NCBI GenBank assembly: GCA_033296885.1
Contig: MU863878.1
Span: 186,001 to 250,000 of the forward strand
DNA length: 64,000 bases
Source of the DNA: Triangularia verruculosa
Taxonomy: Eukaryota > Ascomycota > Sordariomycetes > Sordariales > Podosporaceae
Reading direction: 5' to 3'
Shown here one piece after another: positions 12,799 to 26,100 of the stretch (position 1 is its first letter; each line of letters opens with the position of its first letter). A program made the translations under genes and the position numbers. The notes below the pieces were generated by a model that was not told where the DNA came from, did not search any database, and saw only the letters and a list, made by a program, of their open reading frames with translations.

Positions 12799-14350
12799 TT
12801 TGGTGGTTGGGTGGTGGTGATGCGAGGTGTGGTGGTTGAAGACAGGGAGTCAGGGGCGGGAGTGTTGACAAGCGGCGCCGTGAAAGCTAAATACTCTCCC
12901 GTCAGCCCTCGCGTTGCCCTCGGAGGCTGCAAATACCGACATCAAGTCTATAAATGGCCAAGAAGTGACAGTTCTGACCAAGCTGGCAGGTTGGAAGTGT
13001 CATGCCCTCATTCCGTCAGTGCCTTGTGTCAATTTCACTGGCCAGTGGAGCGCTATCGTGGCGTGTTTAGCCTGTTTGCCTAAATGAAATCCAGGATGAC
13101 AGATTGGGAAACATGGGGGTAGCAGTGCCGGCAGAGGTGACATGGTGCTGGCCCAGAACGGAAGAAGAAATCTGGGGAACATGGAGAGGCTGTTCCCGAA
13201 GGTCGGCAACTGCGTGGGTGGGTGGTTAGTGGTCCTCCTTTTTCCCGGGTTGAGAAGTGAGGTGTGTGGTACGCGAGCGGGCATGTTGCACGGCATTTGG
13301 GCGGGACCACATGGCAACTAAGGACCTGAGATCTTGTGACTGTTTGTGGAAAGGAGTGGTTCAGGGGCATGTGAACTGTGGTTTGATTATTCTCGCTCAG
13401 AAATGAGCGAAGGCAGTACCCAATGGCGTTGGAGCAGCGTGACAAGTCCGAAACGAGGTTGAAGTACCATTGGAATATGGTCGAAAATCTCAGCATATTC
13501 GTAGGTACCTATATGCCACCTAAGATAAGACATGGGCTTCAAAGATGCGCCATACACCGAGGGGGGCGTACGCCGCTGTAAATATGGTCCATAGGAATTC
13601 ATGATCACACTGGCCGGCACAGCTCATGGTCTCGCCACGCTCAGTCGGCGATGCATCAGGTTCCACTAGACGCTCGTCCAAAACCTGGCCAGCCTTTCCA
13701 TCTTCCTCCCACTTGGCAACATGGGTCTTGCGCTTCTCATTCTCCTCCTCCCCTTTTCTTCCTGCCAGCTGAAAGGCAGTGTTGATGTTGCTGTCACCAT
13801 ATCCCAGGCCGCAAGCATGTTAACATGATCCTGAAAGACCGCGAAAGCTTAGCCCACGTGCCTATACGCGAGGTAATCGTAGAGCAAGGCGAAGATCGCT
13901 ATCGTATGGCCCCGGGGTCCTTGGAGACATGGTTGCTACTATCGTTACAGGGCAGCCCCCTCATCGGGAAGGGTCACATCCTTGATATTCTTCTCTGATA
14001 TCGTCCTATTCGCTGTTTTCGGTCATTAGAAAATAGCTTGTTGTGAGAAGGTGGCACAGGGAAGGATAGTGGACAGATGCGAAAAACTGGGCGATCAGTC
14101 CTTGGGGGTCTTGTACAGGGCTCAGAATTGAGTCGATTGGCGAGGCTGTACAAATGAGCGAAGGCACTGTATATGATCGAGTGATTCTATACTGATGCAC
14201 TGCCCGGTTAGTATCCAATGAGGCCGCCTCGAAGGGTCACATGTAAGCACTACCAAGTGCTAGAACTCTACCCCCGTGGCTGATTGTGGAAGTTAGCACA
14301 CAGTAATCGATTTGCCAACGGCCTCGCAGCCCTCTCAAGCTGTACCGACT
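12799..14350. other. Intergenic, AA9 to NACHT gene
   Basis: About 1.5 kb with only short frames (up to 138 codons, at 13080-13496 minus) that lack recognisable domains. The first part is probably the AA9 promoter, the last part the 3' side of the NACHT gene. Confidence 0.4.
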
Positions 14351-17300
14351 TCAACCAAGCCACCGTCGACCTCGCAGTACTCCACGCAACCCAATCCAAC
14401 GTCTCCTTTTCCTCGCCGTCTGGCGTATAGACTCGGCAAGCCTGAGAACTTCTTCCCAGTCCCCAGGATATCCTCGCAGGAACGACAGGTCCGGCATTTT
14501 CGCTGGCCTTTGTTGAAGTGGGAGTACTTTCAGAAGTAACGAGCGAGAGGCAGCAAGCAGCTCTTGTTTGCCATCCCCATTCGGGTCTTCATCCGGTGTC
14601 ACTACATAGCGCTCCCTCAAAAGGTAATTTGTGATGAACCCTAGGGCTTGCTCTGCATCTGCTCCAAACTCAACAAGCGTCTCGACCACTCGAGGATTGC
14701 GATACCTCCCCCCCATTGTCATCGACACTGTCAGTAAACTCCGTTTCCCATCCTTTTCGCGGGCCCGGCTCTGAACGATGTTGTCCTTTTCCAAGAGATA
14801 TCCGAGGTAGCGGTGTAGGCCACATTCGACGGCGACGGTGTAAGCTGTACAGCCTGGATGAAATACCGGCCAGGTTGGCGAGTAAAACTTTGCCCAGCGG
14901 TGTCCAGCTTTGATCAGCTCATCGATGATGGGGCTCGCCTGGTCAGGCAGAGGGGCGGCTTCTGGGCATGATATAAAGTCAAACTCGACTCGACGAGCGT
15001 GTAATATACCGACATTGAGTAACGAATCTGCAAAATCGTTGACACCCCGGATTGGCCCCGGCTGTGCTTTGAGTGATAAGACGACGGACTTCAATATCGC
15101 AAAATCTGGAGAGAAAGGCCTTCCAGCTTTCTTCGCTGCTGCCCGTCCATGAAGGAATGTCTGGTTTTCTGGTCTTTGGAGGAAGTCTTTCACGGTCCGG
15201 TGCATGAACCCAACGGCGGCCTTGTCATATCCTACTCTTTTGTTTGTTGCCTCGAGCAAACCGCCACAGCGAGTCCCGAGCTTCGAAATGAGGACCCGAC
15301 TTCGACTCACGACTTCGGTCTGCTTGATGAAATGCATAGGGGCGGTCAAAGCGAGCGACTGGTGATCTTCGACCGCAAAGCTCAGGGTGAGTGCCGTCAA
15401 AGGTATTACACCGGCCCAATCATCCCACCTTGGGGAGGTTGCTGCTCCAACGATTAGGAATATGCGCGATGCTTCCTGTTCATACACTTCGTCAACTTGC
15501 AACAGCATATGCCTATAAAGGGACTCCAGATCCTTGGGAAGCACTCGAAGCCGCGCTTGCAGATCGTCGATACCGTCGTCGTTTCCTAAGCCTCGAAGCA
15601 GTGACGCCACGACCAAGCGAACCCATAGAAAGACACCAGAAGCAGACGAAACAATCTCTTTGATGAGGCTCCGGACATCGCTGGGGTGGGATGCGGCGAG
15701 TTGTCTCATTCTAGCGTCTGCTACCAACTTGTCTGAGACGTATTGTTGGATGTCAGGATAAGTCAGGTCCTGAAGTCGTAGGCTGCGGACATTGGAGAAG
15801 GCGTTTAGAAATGCCTTATGGGGCCTACTAGAGACGCAGCATTTTACTCTGTCGTTTCCTTCGGTGATTTGGGCAAACAGCGCTGCGATTTCACCATCAT
15901 CTCCTTCGTATTCATCGAGGCCATCAACAAAGAGGCAGGTTTTGCGAGGTATCTGAGTCTGTCGAACCAGCGTTTGCAACGCAGCTTCAAGCTGTGAAAG
16001 GGGCCAACTGAACTTCTAGAATGATGCCTCCAACGTCAGCAGACAAAACATCCAACATTATCAAGAAACACATACCTGGTCCAAAAAAGCTGAGGACGAC
16101 GGCATCCCGGCCCCATCATCCCAGTCAAAGTTGAAGCCTAAAGACCTCGAATACAGTGTGGACCACTGCTTTGGGAACACCGTGGGCACTAACTCTGGAT
16201 CCTGTACCAATAGTTCGTATAGAATTGACCGAAGGAGCCCAGCCTGCGATCTCTGCTCCTTGGTACCACTGGCCCAGAAGAAAAAGCTGGCAACACGAAG
16301 GTTACTCGCAGTGTCTGCCGCGTTTTCGACCCAGGATCTCAGAAGGCGTCCCGTGTCAGGGTGGGAAACGATATGCTTCATCAAAGTAGACTTGCCCGAA
16401 GCAGCTTTGCCGTTGATCCAATATATACCGGGCTGCTCTGTGAGCCATGTTGTAAAGCTGGCTGGCTGCTCCTCGTCACCATCTCCAACCCCGGGATTGA
16501 TCAAAGGAGCTGACATTTGAAAGATCCAATTGAAGGTTTTCTTGTGAGCTTCTGTGATAACCTCGAACCGATCACGTATAGCGTTGAAGGCGAGCATGTC
16601 CAGCAGGCTTTTAGTGACCTCCCTTCGTAGCGTCCCTTCAGCCTGGCTTGTGCCACTATCCACAGAAAGTCTTTTATTCCCCATCGGCTCTAGGTCCGGA
16701 GCTGCTATCCTAGCGCTTGGTTGGTGGATAACGACTGTTTCCAAGCGGCTTAAGAGTAGGCTTAGAGCAGATACTTGACTTCGAAGGTCGGTGGTAAGGC
16801 TACCTTCAATATGAAGCAATGTCGAAACAATCTTTTGGTTTTCTTCACTCAGTTCTTTGAAGTGTTTTGACTGTTGGATCAGAACAAAGTCAACTTTGGA
16901 GCTTGGCTACTCGTCAGCATGAATCAAATGCCGCAGACAAAAGGGCTTTACCTGAGTGATGATAAAACAGCGGATGTAAGTGTGTTCTTAACCTCCTCCA
17001 ACCGAGCCACGCGGGACGCGATCTCTTGCTCGGATAGAACAGACCTGACCGCAGCCAGGAAGCTTTGCCAGCCTCGAGATGGCGAGTACGCTGGCAGTCC
17101 GAGTTTCTGTAAGGTAAGTTGAAGATCCTGTGTGATGTCGAGACACTGAGAACACAAATCTAAGATGAGGGCGTCGTTCCGAAGAATTTCGGGAAGTGGC
17201 TCGCCGGAATAGGCGAGGCGAAACTTTTCTTCGAATTCTTTGCATTGGCTGATTTTCTCGTTCGCAATGCTACGCATCCGTGTAATCGAGCCCTTGAGAA

Positions 17301-17421
17301 TCTCGACATCGCCCAGCTCCTCCTTGCTATACAGCTCAGCGGACGACCTGAGAAGTTTGATGCCGAATTCGGCGAACTGCAAGATGTTGCCTGACAAGGC
17401 GATGGCAGCGAGGACTTCCAT
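14351..17421 (-). CDS. NACHT-domain STAND protein with helical N-terminal domain
   Basis: Fungal NLR-like (STAND) NTPase, a class tied to non-self recognition and regulated cell death. Three exons fit: 17421-16952, 16901-16076 and 16015-14351, giving 986 residues. Residues 1-155 form a helical N-terminal domain starting MEVLAAIALSGNILQFAEFG, the type found in front of many fungal STAND proteins (HeLo-like/SesA-like; I cannot tell which). The NACHT core has a Walker A motif GKAASGKS at about residues 321-328, a Walker B stretch LFVDGLDEYEG near 460, and a following CVSSRPH sensor. Downstream comes the winged-helix-like region usual for this architecture (VGFMHRTVKDFL). The C-terminal part has no clear ankyrin, WD or TPR repeats. 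A start further upstream at 17616 is possible in frame, but the Met at 17421 fits the family. Confidence 0.85.
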
Positions 17422-17845
17422 ACTATGGGTCTTGCGATTAGCGTCTACCGCACATGACAGCGTGAAAGGTGAACAGAGAGGAATGAGACTCGGACGCGTC
17501 GCAATTAGAGTGGCTAGAGAGTCTCGGCAAATGCTGAGGAAGCGCCACAGTATTTGAAGCTGCCTGCGGCCTTGGAAGATGAGCTGAAAGTGCACTGCCT
17601 GCCAGCCACTGACCATTTGCGGCTAGACTGGCGGCGGTCAGGCTGACTGCCAGCAACCAATCACAGCAGTCGAAATAAAAGATGGTGTGAGCCGGGAAGC
17701 ATACTGGATATCTCGCCCAAATTGCTGTATCACAGCTGAGAAGCCGATGAAATGCGCAAGAAAATGAACTTTAGCTGAGCTGTCGGTCAAACCGTTGCGC
17801 AGTCATCAGTTTCCTCTTTCGACATTCAAGATAACTGCACGCCTC
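17422..17845. other. Spacer between NACHT and HET genes
   Basis: Lies 5' of the NACHT gene and 3' of the HET gene; the two are in tandem on the minus strand. No gene seen. Confidence 0.5.
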
Positions 17846-19767
17846 TCAATGGTTTTCGATGAAGGCAAGATATGCCTTATACCAGTCCACAGCACCCAAT
17901 TTCTCAAGATACAGTATCACAGCCAGCGTTCCAGTGCCAAACTCCCACTTCTCCTCCCCCAGTGGGCCTGCCTCTCGTGAGCTCAGCTCGTAGTCGAGAA
18001 TGCCCTGAAAAAATATCGGCTCATGGAATTCAAGCCTGAGTTCATCGTTTGGTAAATCGAACTCGTTCCTCGCCACAATAAGCATAAGAAACCTGTTCTG
18101 GCTAGGCCTTACTGCCACAAGTATAGAACAGCCGGGGAAGGTATCGGTTGGTGCGAGTCGGAGCGTTTTTCTGGTCTCGTCATTGGCTTCATCGACAGAG
18201 TCGGACGCGAAGTGTAAAATTGGGGGAACCGTCCCACGCCATCTCCAAAATTTGGTCCAAACTTTTGGCCTGTCATGATCTCGAATAGAAAGGCATTGAA
18301 TCCTCATCTCTGCGTCAGTTCTCGTTTTGATGTAGCATGTGCTGGATGTCCATTGCGACCCATTCTGATTCTGTGTCTGTGGAACATGTCTGACCGTAGG
18401 ACCCAGCAGAAAAACCGCATTACTCGCACATATGCATTGCTGCTATGACCTTGGGAACTCAGGCCGATCAGGAGTACACATGGTAGGCAAGTATCGGCTG
18501 TTTCGTCCACGTCAACATTGAAATTTCTGGTATCGATGTAACTCTCGAAGGCGCCGAAGTAGAGGGGAAAGTCTCGCATCCTCGCCGCGGTCGACGAATG
18601 GACCCATCGAGAGAAGTCTTCTAATCCCTCCTGAGCCACGCAAAGCCAAAATCTTTGCAAAGCGCTGGCCAGTCGTGAATGAGTGATGAGATGATCTTGC
18701 GTGACTAGTTGAAGAAACATGGGGACCCGTAGGCCTCGACTGGTAACTTGTGGAGGATCGCCCCTGGATGGCATGTTGTAATGTGATGAAATGACCAAAG
18801 GTTGCTGGCTGGTGTCAAAGTCTCGTGGTGAAGAAGCAAAAGCCTTGACTAAGGGTAAGCGAATGTTGTGAAAGTTGCAAGCCGAGAAACCTGAGCCCTC
18901 GGAACGGTTCGGAGAAGCAGGAAATCGAGAAGGAATTATGCCATCCAGCAAAGTCAGACGCTTCTGCACCCAGAGCCCCCAAAGCAACAAGGTATAATCC
19001 TCAGTTGCCGCAAGAATCTCGTGTTGCAACCTTTGAAATGCAACGGCCCCCTCTCCATAAAGCAAAGGCATATGCACGTTGAAAATGCCTAGCAGACAGT
19101 ATGCCATATCTTCCTCTCGCGTCGTGTATCGGTTTGAAGCCCAAGACATCCTTTGGGCTACGCTCACAGTTTCCAGCGAGACAGTGTGGTTTAGAATTAG
19201 GGTGATTATTCCAGAGAAGCGATGAATAAGTCGGGCAGAAGTTTGTTTGCTGATCAAGTATTGCCAGGCGCGGTTGTAGAACTCGACATCCCGTGGCGCA
19301 ATCAACTCCTGGAGAGTCCAACCACGCCGCCACCACCTAGACGTAAAAAGGGGATATTGAGTGAGATACTGGCCTTCAGAACCCACTGGATATTGATTGA
19401 TGTAACCCTGTGGATCGGTAAATGATATATCTGATGGGTCGGTGTTGACATCGCTGAGTAGGGCATAGCATTTCATTGATCTCTCATACCACGAAAACAT
19501 GGAATTGATGGTTTCCGAAAGCTCGGCACTCGACGATTTGTCGATGCAGCAGGTGTCGACCCAGGCCCAGTCGAGCCTATCCCGAAGAGCTTGCTCACAG
19601 CAGTGCTTGATCCTGGAAAAGCCGGCCTTGGTGCGTGCCGTTGGAAGATCCATCATGTCCCAGAAGGTGACTTCACCCTCGCCCCATGTGTGCGATAATA
19701 TGGCGTATGGCGGCGGGTTGCCGCCAAACTCGCGAAGTGTAAGATCTGTTGTGTTAATCAGGCGCAT
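17846..19767 (-). CDS. HET-domain protein (frame break near C terminus)
   Basis: Heterokaryon-incompatibility domain protein. HET domains set off a cell-death response after fusion of unlike hyphae. The N-terminal frame (19767-18304) starts MRLINTTDL and shows the three classic HET blocks: YAILSHTWGEGEVTF, WVDTCCIDKSSSAELSEAIN-like (here SETINSM) and RGWTLQELIAP, followed by QRMSWAS, DMAYCLLGIF and LLYGEG. That frame stops at 18304, and a second frame (18307-17846, 154 codons with stop) overlaps the stop by 4 nt. The two are probably one gene. A phase-0 intron from about 18402 to 18308 would join them but has a weak donor (GTCCTA); otherwise this is a frameshift. It lies next to the NACHT gene in the same direction. 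Confidence 0.8.
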
Positions 19768-20763
19768 GGTGGTTCTCTATTGATACTGGCGGTTGATGTC
19801 GGGGTCCAGCCCACTCCCAGCTCACAACTGTCTGCATCTTCGAGAACCGCTGCTCAGCCCCATGTGCACGTGAGCTCGGCCATCTGCCATTGGCTGCTTG
19901 GCAGCAACAGGCCGTTTTGATCCTCATCAAGACTTCTGTTAGCTGGTCTTTCAAAGAGGTCAAGAGTCCCGGATGTATTCCTGGCCTGTGAAGCCACCGT
20001 TGTTCGAGTTGGCTCTTGATAGCCCACGTGTAACCCAGGATGGTGATTCTGGACTATCATGAAAGTGGAAAGGTGCGGTTGTAACAGATCGCCAAGCGGC
20101 AGGCCATTGCCGTGCGGAGGTGGAGCACCTCGGCATCATATGCTTGAGCCAAATATCGAAGTCGGTGCTCTTCCGTAGCCGCGTCCGTCAAACTCCGATG
20201 GCGAGCAGGTCCGGAGAGGCCGTTCGTTGTTTTGAGGTCTGAAGCGCCATCATGAGGCCGAGCAGCCATTGGTCAACCTGCGCTGTCCGGTGTCGCTCCT
20301 GGAACACGACAGAAATTTGGATGCCCCACATTCCGTTTTGGTGGGATTTTGGACGTTGGCGGCATGCTGATGCTGTACTTGACGGAATTCTCGGGGCTTC
20401 AAGTTTGAATCGTGGAGAAGAAAAAGTCCAGTGACACCATCATGCATCACGATCAGACAACACAATTCGAGTTTCCCTCTCGGCCGAAAGACGTCACTCT
20501 CGACATCCGGGGCAAGGACAGACGGGGCACTCGGAGGTTGAAAAGTGGATCAATTTCATTGGCCTGAAGTGGGATTTTCCGAGGTCCGATCCTTCCGAGA
20601 ATGGCCCGCCACCGTCACCCGTCACCCCAACGGCGCTAGGCTAAAGATGGGTCGATCCAACTTTTTTTACCTCAACGACCTGCCGCCCTCCCCCTCGACC
20701 GGTGCAATTGTTTTTCTTTGACCTCTGCCTCACCTCCAGACCATCCCAATCACCACCGTCAAA
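19768..20763. other. Divergent intergenic, HET / mdh
   Basis: About 1 kb between divergent genes, holding both promoters. The stretch before 20763 is C-rich, as usual in front of highly expressed fungal housekeeping genes. No gene seen. Confidence 0.5.
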
Positions 20764-21990
20764 ATGTTTGCCTCGAGAATCCAGACCCGCGCCTTCTCGG
20801 TGTCGGCCCGCCAGGTATGCATCTCCAGCACCATCCAGGGCACCACCGCACGCACGAACTACTAGTGCAGGACCCGTCAACAACTGGCCCCTCAATGTTG
20901 TCAACGAACGGCATGCGCTGACTGCTTTGAACTGCACAGCTCTCCAAGGTTACCGTCCTCGGTGCCGCCGGTGGCATTGGCCAGCCCCTCTCTCTGCTCC
21001 TCAAGCAGAACCCCAGAGTCACTGAGCTCGCCCTCTACGACATCCGTGGCGCCCCTGGTATGTCGTCCGAACCTTGAGCTAATTAGCTCCGGGAGCCTCA
21101 ACCGCTTGTTCGGCCCGGCGATAGCTAACAGTCCTTGCCGCTTCCGCACAGGCGTTGCTGCTGATGTCTCCCACGTCAACACCAAGTCCACCGTCAAGGG
21201 ATACGAGCCCACCCCCAGCGGCCTCGCCAGCGCCCTCAAGGGCTCCGAGGTTGTCCTCATCCCCGCCGGTGTTCCCCGCAAGCCCGGCATGACCCGTGAC
21301 GATCTCTTCAACACCAACGCCTCCATCGTCCGCGACCTTGCCAAGGCCTGCGCCGAGTCCTGCCCCGAGGCCAACATCCTCATCATCTCCAACCCCGTCA
21401 ACTCCACCGTCCCCATCTGCGCCGAGGTCTTCAAGTCCAAGGGTGTCTACAACCCCAAGCGCCTCTTCGGTGTCACCACCCTTGACGTCGTCCGTGCCTC
21501 CCGCTTCGTCTCCGAGATCAAGGGCACCGACCCCAAGGATGAGAACATCACCGTCGTCGGTGGCCACTCCGGTGTGACCATTGTCCCCCTCTTCTCCCAG
21601 TCCAACCACCCCGACCTCTCCTCCAACGCTGAGCTCGTCAAGCGTGTCCAGTTCGGTGGTGATGAGGTTGTCAAGGCCAAGGACGGTGCCGGTTCCGCCA
21701 CCCTCTCCATGGCCATGGCCGGTGCTCGCATGGCCGACTCCGTCCTCCGCGCCGCCCAGGGCGAGAAGGGCGTCATTGAGCCCACCTTCGTCGACAGCCC
21801 CCTCTACAAGGACCAGGGCATTGACTTCTTCAGCTCCAAGGTCGAGCTCGGCCCCAACGGCGTTGAGAAGATTCTCCCCGTCGGCAAGGTCGATGCCGTT
21901 GAGGAGGGTCTCCTCCAGGCCTGCTTCGCCGACCTCAAGAAGAACATTGAGAAGGGTGTTGCTTTCGTCGGCTCCAACCCCGGCAAATAA
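20764..21990 (+). CDS. mdh: Malate dehydrogenase, mitochondrial
   Basis: NAD-dependent malate dehydrogenase of the TCA cycle, converting malate to oxaloacetate in the mitochondrial matrix. Three exons: 20764-20814, 20940-21057 and 21152-21990; introns of 125 and 94 nt, 335 residues. The N-terminal MFASRIQTRAFSVSARQ is basic and Ser-rich without acids, a matrix-targeting sequence coded by exon 1 alone. Then come the Rossmann loop VLGAAGGIGQPL, the substrate loop with RKPGMTRDDLF, ISNPVNSTVPI, GVTTLDVVRA and the catalytic His in VGGHSGVTIVP. Codon use is strongly biased to C-ending codons (GTC, CTC, AAG), as in highly expressed genes, and differs from the neighbouring HET and cluster genes. Confidence 0.97.
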
Positions 21991-23138
21991 ATGCAGCCAT
22001 TTTTACCCTACAAAGCAAAAATAAATAATAATGGCCTAGCCTTCCTTTTTTTTTTGACAGCCAATCCAGAACACCTCGTGCGGATGAACCTCGGGAAAAC
22101 TGTGATGGTGGTGATGAAACGCGGCTAAACAAAAGAACCTAGGGGAGAGGCATGCGGTGCATTGTGGGCAAACAAAAATTCCGGTGGATGGGTTTGTCTC
22201 GGGTTGCTTGGTACCAGTCCAGCTGAAGAGATTCGTGGTATTGGCAGGCAGGCAACAAGAAAACGGGATGGCATCTGATTTTGCCTTTTTTGCTTTGAGA
22301 AGGAGCCCTCTGCGAAATAGAACATGTTTCTTTTTCTGAGCATAGAAGCAAGGATGGCCTTTTGTTGTTGTTGTTTGTGGCTTGGCTTGGCTTGTAGTGC
22401 GTGTAGCCTTTAGACAGCCTTCAGACCAGTGTATTCGATACTTTTACTTTCTTTTTCTTGTTAACGAAAAATGTTATGACTGATTCCACTCTTCCAACTA
22501 TGCTCTTGATTGCCACATCTTGTTAGTCTTGACTCTATTACAAGTACGCAAGGACTGAGGTCCGGTGTTTCAGTGTTGGTATGCACAAGGTTTGGTGCTG
22601 GTATTTTAACACTTGCTGGCTGGATATACCCCATAAACGCAAAGTTGTAGAAGATGATTGGAAACTCAAATCGTTTTGACCTGTCCAACTGTGGTTTTAC
22701 CACTTCCTTCCTGTACAAGAGCACCTTTTTCTCCCACTGCCACCCATAAAGACGGGAACCAGAAAGACCTTGAACGTCATCAGCCACCAAACTCAACCGA
22801 TCTCCCAAGTACTCCTGAAACGCCGAATATGCCATGACATATGCCATGTCATATATGTGTCGAAACTTAACTCTTAAACAACCGCTTACACAAACCAGCA
22901 AGCCACAAAGTCCAACCAAGATACCGAGAGGCATGGCATTACATACTTTTATTGTACACATTCCCAAACTCTAAAAATACTACAACGTGTAATTCCACAC
23001 CTCCCCTCCCAAACCCACCCCAAACCCAAAAACCCATCTTTTCCCTTACCCTGCCCCGCTGTCACGCATAAGATACATCACCGCCCCCCAAATCCGCTCT
23101 AAAACTCATCTATCACCATACGTATACCCAAGCCACAT
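21991..23138. other. Convergent intergenic, mdh / spf1
   Basis: About 1.1 kb between convergent genes. A minus-strand frame of 168 codons (22461-22967) lacks recognisable features and lies where 3' untranslated sequence is expected. T-rich runs near 22045 and 22360 are the only notable composition. Confidence 0.45.
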
Positions 23139-26100
23139 TTAATTCCTCCCCCAAGCCTCCGCCAACCTCCTCTTATTCTCCTCCAACTTCCTCTCAAACT
23201 CCTTCACCTGCTCCTCCCTCTTCTTATCCTCCTCTTCCTCCTTCTTCTTCTTCTCCTCCTCCTTCCTCACCCTCTCCCTCTCCAGCTGCTCCGGTCTCCT
23301 CTCGGCAATATCCCTCGCCTTGAGATCCGAGAACAAGAACTTGAACACAACCTCAATCACGTAGCAGGCAACGTAATCCAGCACCATGACAGCCGTCATG
23401 GTAGTCTTGAACTCCTCCGTGAAGGGAACAAGCTTCATCTGCTGATTGAGCTCGGGAATGAACTCGGTCGAGCAAGCGAAGGCAATGCCGGTGACACCGA
23501 TGATGCCCCAGAACATGCCGCGGTTCTCAGAAAGCGACTCGCGGAACGGACGGCCTTGGTAGTTGACGGCGAAGGTGGAGATTTGCTGGATGAGCTGGAG
23601 AAGGTAGACGGCCGAGTTGAGGAGGGATGGGGAGAACTCGGCTTCGAGATCGACGATCTCGGAGCGACTGGTAACAAAGGTTAGCACACGTGGTAGGAGA
23701 GGGGCATGACGAAGGAACTTACGGCTCAAGTCTATCGCAGAACCGGGCAATGTAAATAAGGGTGGCGACGTGAACGGCAAACTGGCCAAGGATGGAGCCG
23801 ATGATGTAGAAGTTGAAGATGTTGGGCTGAGGCCTCTCCTTGGACAGACCCTCCACAGACTTGGCACGGGAAATAGACAAGAAGCAGACGCTCATGAGCA
23901 TACCGCTGATGGTGATTTGACCGTCACCGAACTTGATACCTTCAAGATACAACACACTCAAGCTGTACGCACTAATGAGACAGTTGAGGGCGAGAATCTT
24001 GTACATCTGAATGGTAGCGACCAGAGTGCAACGACCTTGGCGGATGATGTTGGGAATGGCAATGACGTTACGGAGTTTGGAGGTGAAGGGGGCGGCAACG
24101 GAGGCATCGCCTAGCTTCAACGAGGGGGGCTCATCGTCAAGTTCGGCGTCCATCATGGATTGCTGGAGCTTGTCGGCAAAGTTGCTAGCCTTGGCCACAG
24201 CCTCAGACTGCTTAGCCCTCCGCGGGTCTTGGTTGATGAGCTGCTGGGCAGCCGGGGAAGTGACAGTCTCGATATCAGTACCATTGGCCTTGGCGAGCTG
24301 GGCGACGGTGACGCCCCTCTTGGCCGCCTCACGTTCCATCGCTTTCTCATAATGGGGGTTGCTGGGTCCGGGAGGATACAGATGGGCGATCATAGCAGGA
24401 ACGGGGGGCGCAGGCTGGTTCCACCTCTTCATAAGATCGACCTGCTTCTGGTACATGCCCTTCATCCGTTGGTCGCGTGCGTGTTCGGCGATCCTGGTCA
24501 AATCTTGCGGGGTACCGTTGAGAAGAGCAACACCAATGTGGGCTTGCTTGAGGGCACCAACGTCGTTGGTACCATCACCGGCCATCAGAGTGTAGTAACC
24601 CATGTCCTTGAGACCCAGGAGAATATCCTCCTTCTGCTTTGGCGAAACTCTGGCGTATACCCAGGTCCAGCGCAGCAGTGTTTTCCAGCCAACCTGATCT
24701 TTGAACTTGTTGAGAGCGTAACCAGTAACACAAAGATCCTTGTTCTTGATAATTTCGGGGTCGATAGGCTTGGTGGGGTCAACGTCAATCTGAATCTTGT
24801 CATCAACACTGCGCCAGACGAGCCTCTCCTCGCCATGGACAGTGTGTTCAGGCGAGTCAAGGATGAGAACGTCTCGGTCAACAATTTCAACTTCCTTGGC
24901 AACGTGAACCGCGGTAAGGGGGTTATCTCCGGTAATCATGACGACACGATGGCTGCTCTCATTGAGCATGCGAACCGCCTCCTTGGCATCATCCTTGAGT
25001 GGGCACTGAAGAACCAAAAAGCCAGCAAAGGTAAGCTCAGACTCAACCTTCTCACGCTTCAAGTCGTTGATTCTGCTCATGCCCAACTCATTATCCACAG
25101 ATAGATGCTTGTAAGCCAGCGCCAAGACACGGGAGCCACGGCGAGTAAAATACTTGTAGGTCTCCTCGTAATCCTTGGGCACAGTAACAAGCATTTTCAT
25201 GATCGTCTCAGGGGCTCCCTTGACAGCGACAAAAGTTCCCTTGAGCCTCTTGTCGGCCTTGTTCTCGGTTGCATGAATGGTGGCAACAGCACTCTGGCGC
25301 TTTAAAGCCGAAGAAAACTGGAAACGGCGTTTGATCTGAACAGTGCCAGCAATTCCGGTGGTCGCAACAGTGGTGGGCTTGCTAGTCAAGGTGTCGTTCT
25401 TGCCCAGTGACCAACCGAGAGCATTAAGTGTAGCCTTCTCCATGGGGTCTCCAACGACCTCACCCTCATCAAGTTTGACAAGGGCATGGGCAGTAGCAAG
25501 AACAAGAGTAGTCTCGAGTCCAGCATCGTGAACCTTGGTCATATGGCTGTGAGCGCCGTCGGTCTCCCTTGGGGTGTCAGTGCCGGAGTGACCGAGACCA
25601 AGACCAGCGATACCCTCGACCACAAGATCTTCCCCGGTGAGCGTACCAGTCTTGTCAAAGCACGCCACGTCAATGCGGCCGGCGAAAGGAATTCTGAAGG
25701 GCTCAGTGCAGAAGATAGCAAACTTGGCAAGAGCAGCCAAGCTCGTGTTGACGGCTAAGCTGAGTTCCATGGGAAGCTCAGGGGGAACAACGCTTGTAGT
25801 GATAAGAATGCAGTCAAGCAAGAGCTTGGATCTCTTGCGGTCCTTCTTGACACCCTCATCCCAGACATACCAAGAGGCAGCGAGAGCAAAGATGAGCAAA
25901 AACAAGATGAAGAAGAGAGCCTCGGCGTTGTTGGCCGAGACACGTTCAGTAGAGTAGATCATGGTGCGAACCAAGCTGCCCTGAGAAGTTTCGAACCCGG
26001 TCTTGGTGACGATAGCCATAGCGCCATTATCCGGAGGGGCGGGAACACCAGAAGCAAGCTTAGGTCTCTCTTCTTCAGTATTGCCGTGAGTAATCTGCAA

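Noticed and set aside
22461..22967. 168-codon minus-strand frame between mdh and spf1
   Set aside because: Lies in a convergent 3' region, shows no domain or splice signals, and has mixed composition.
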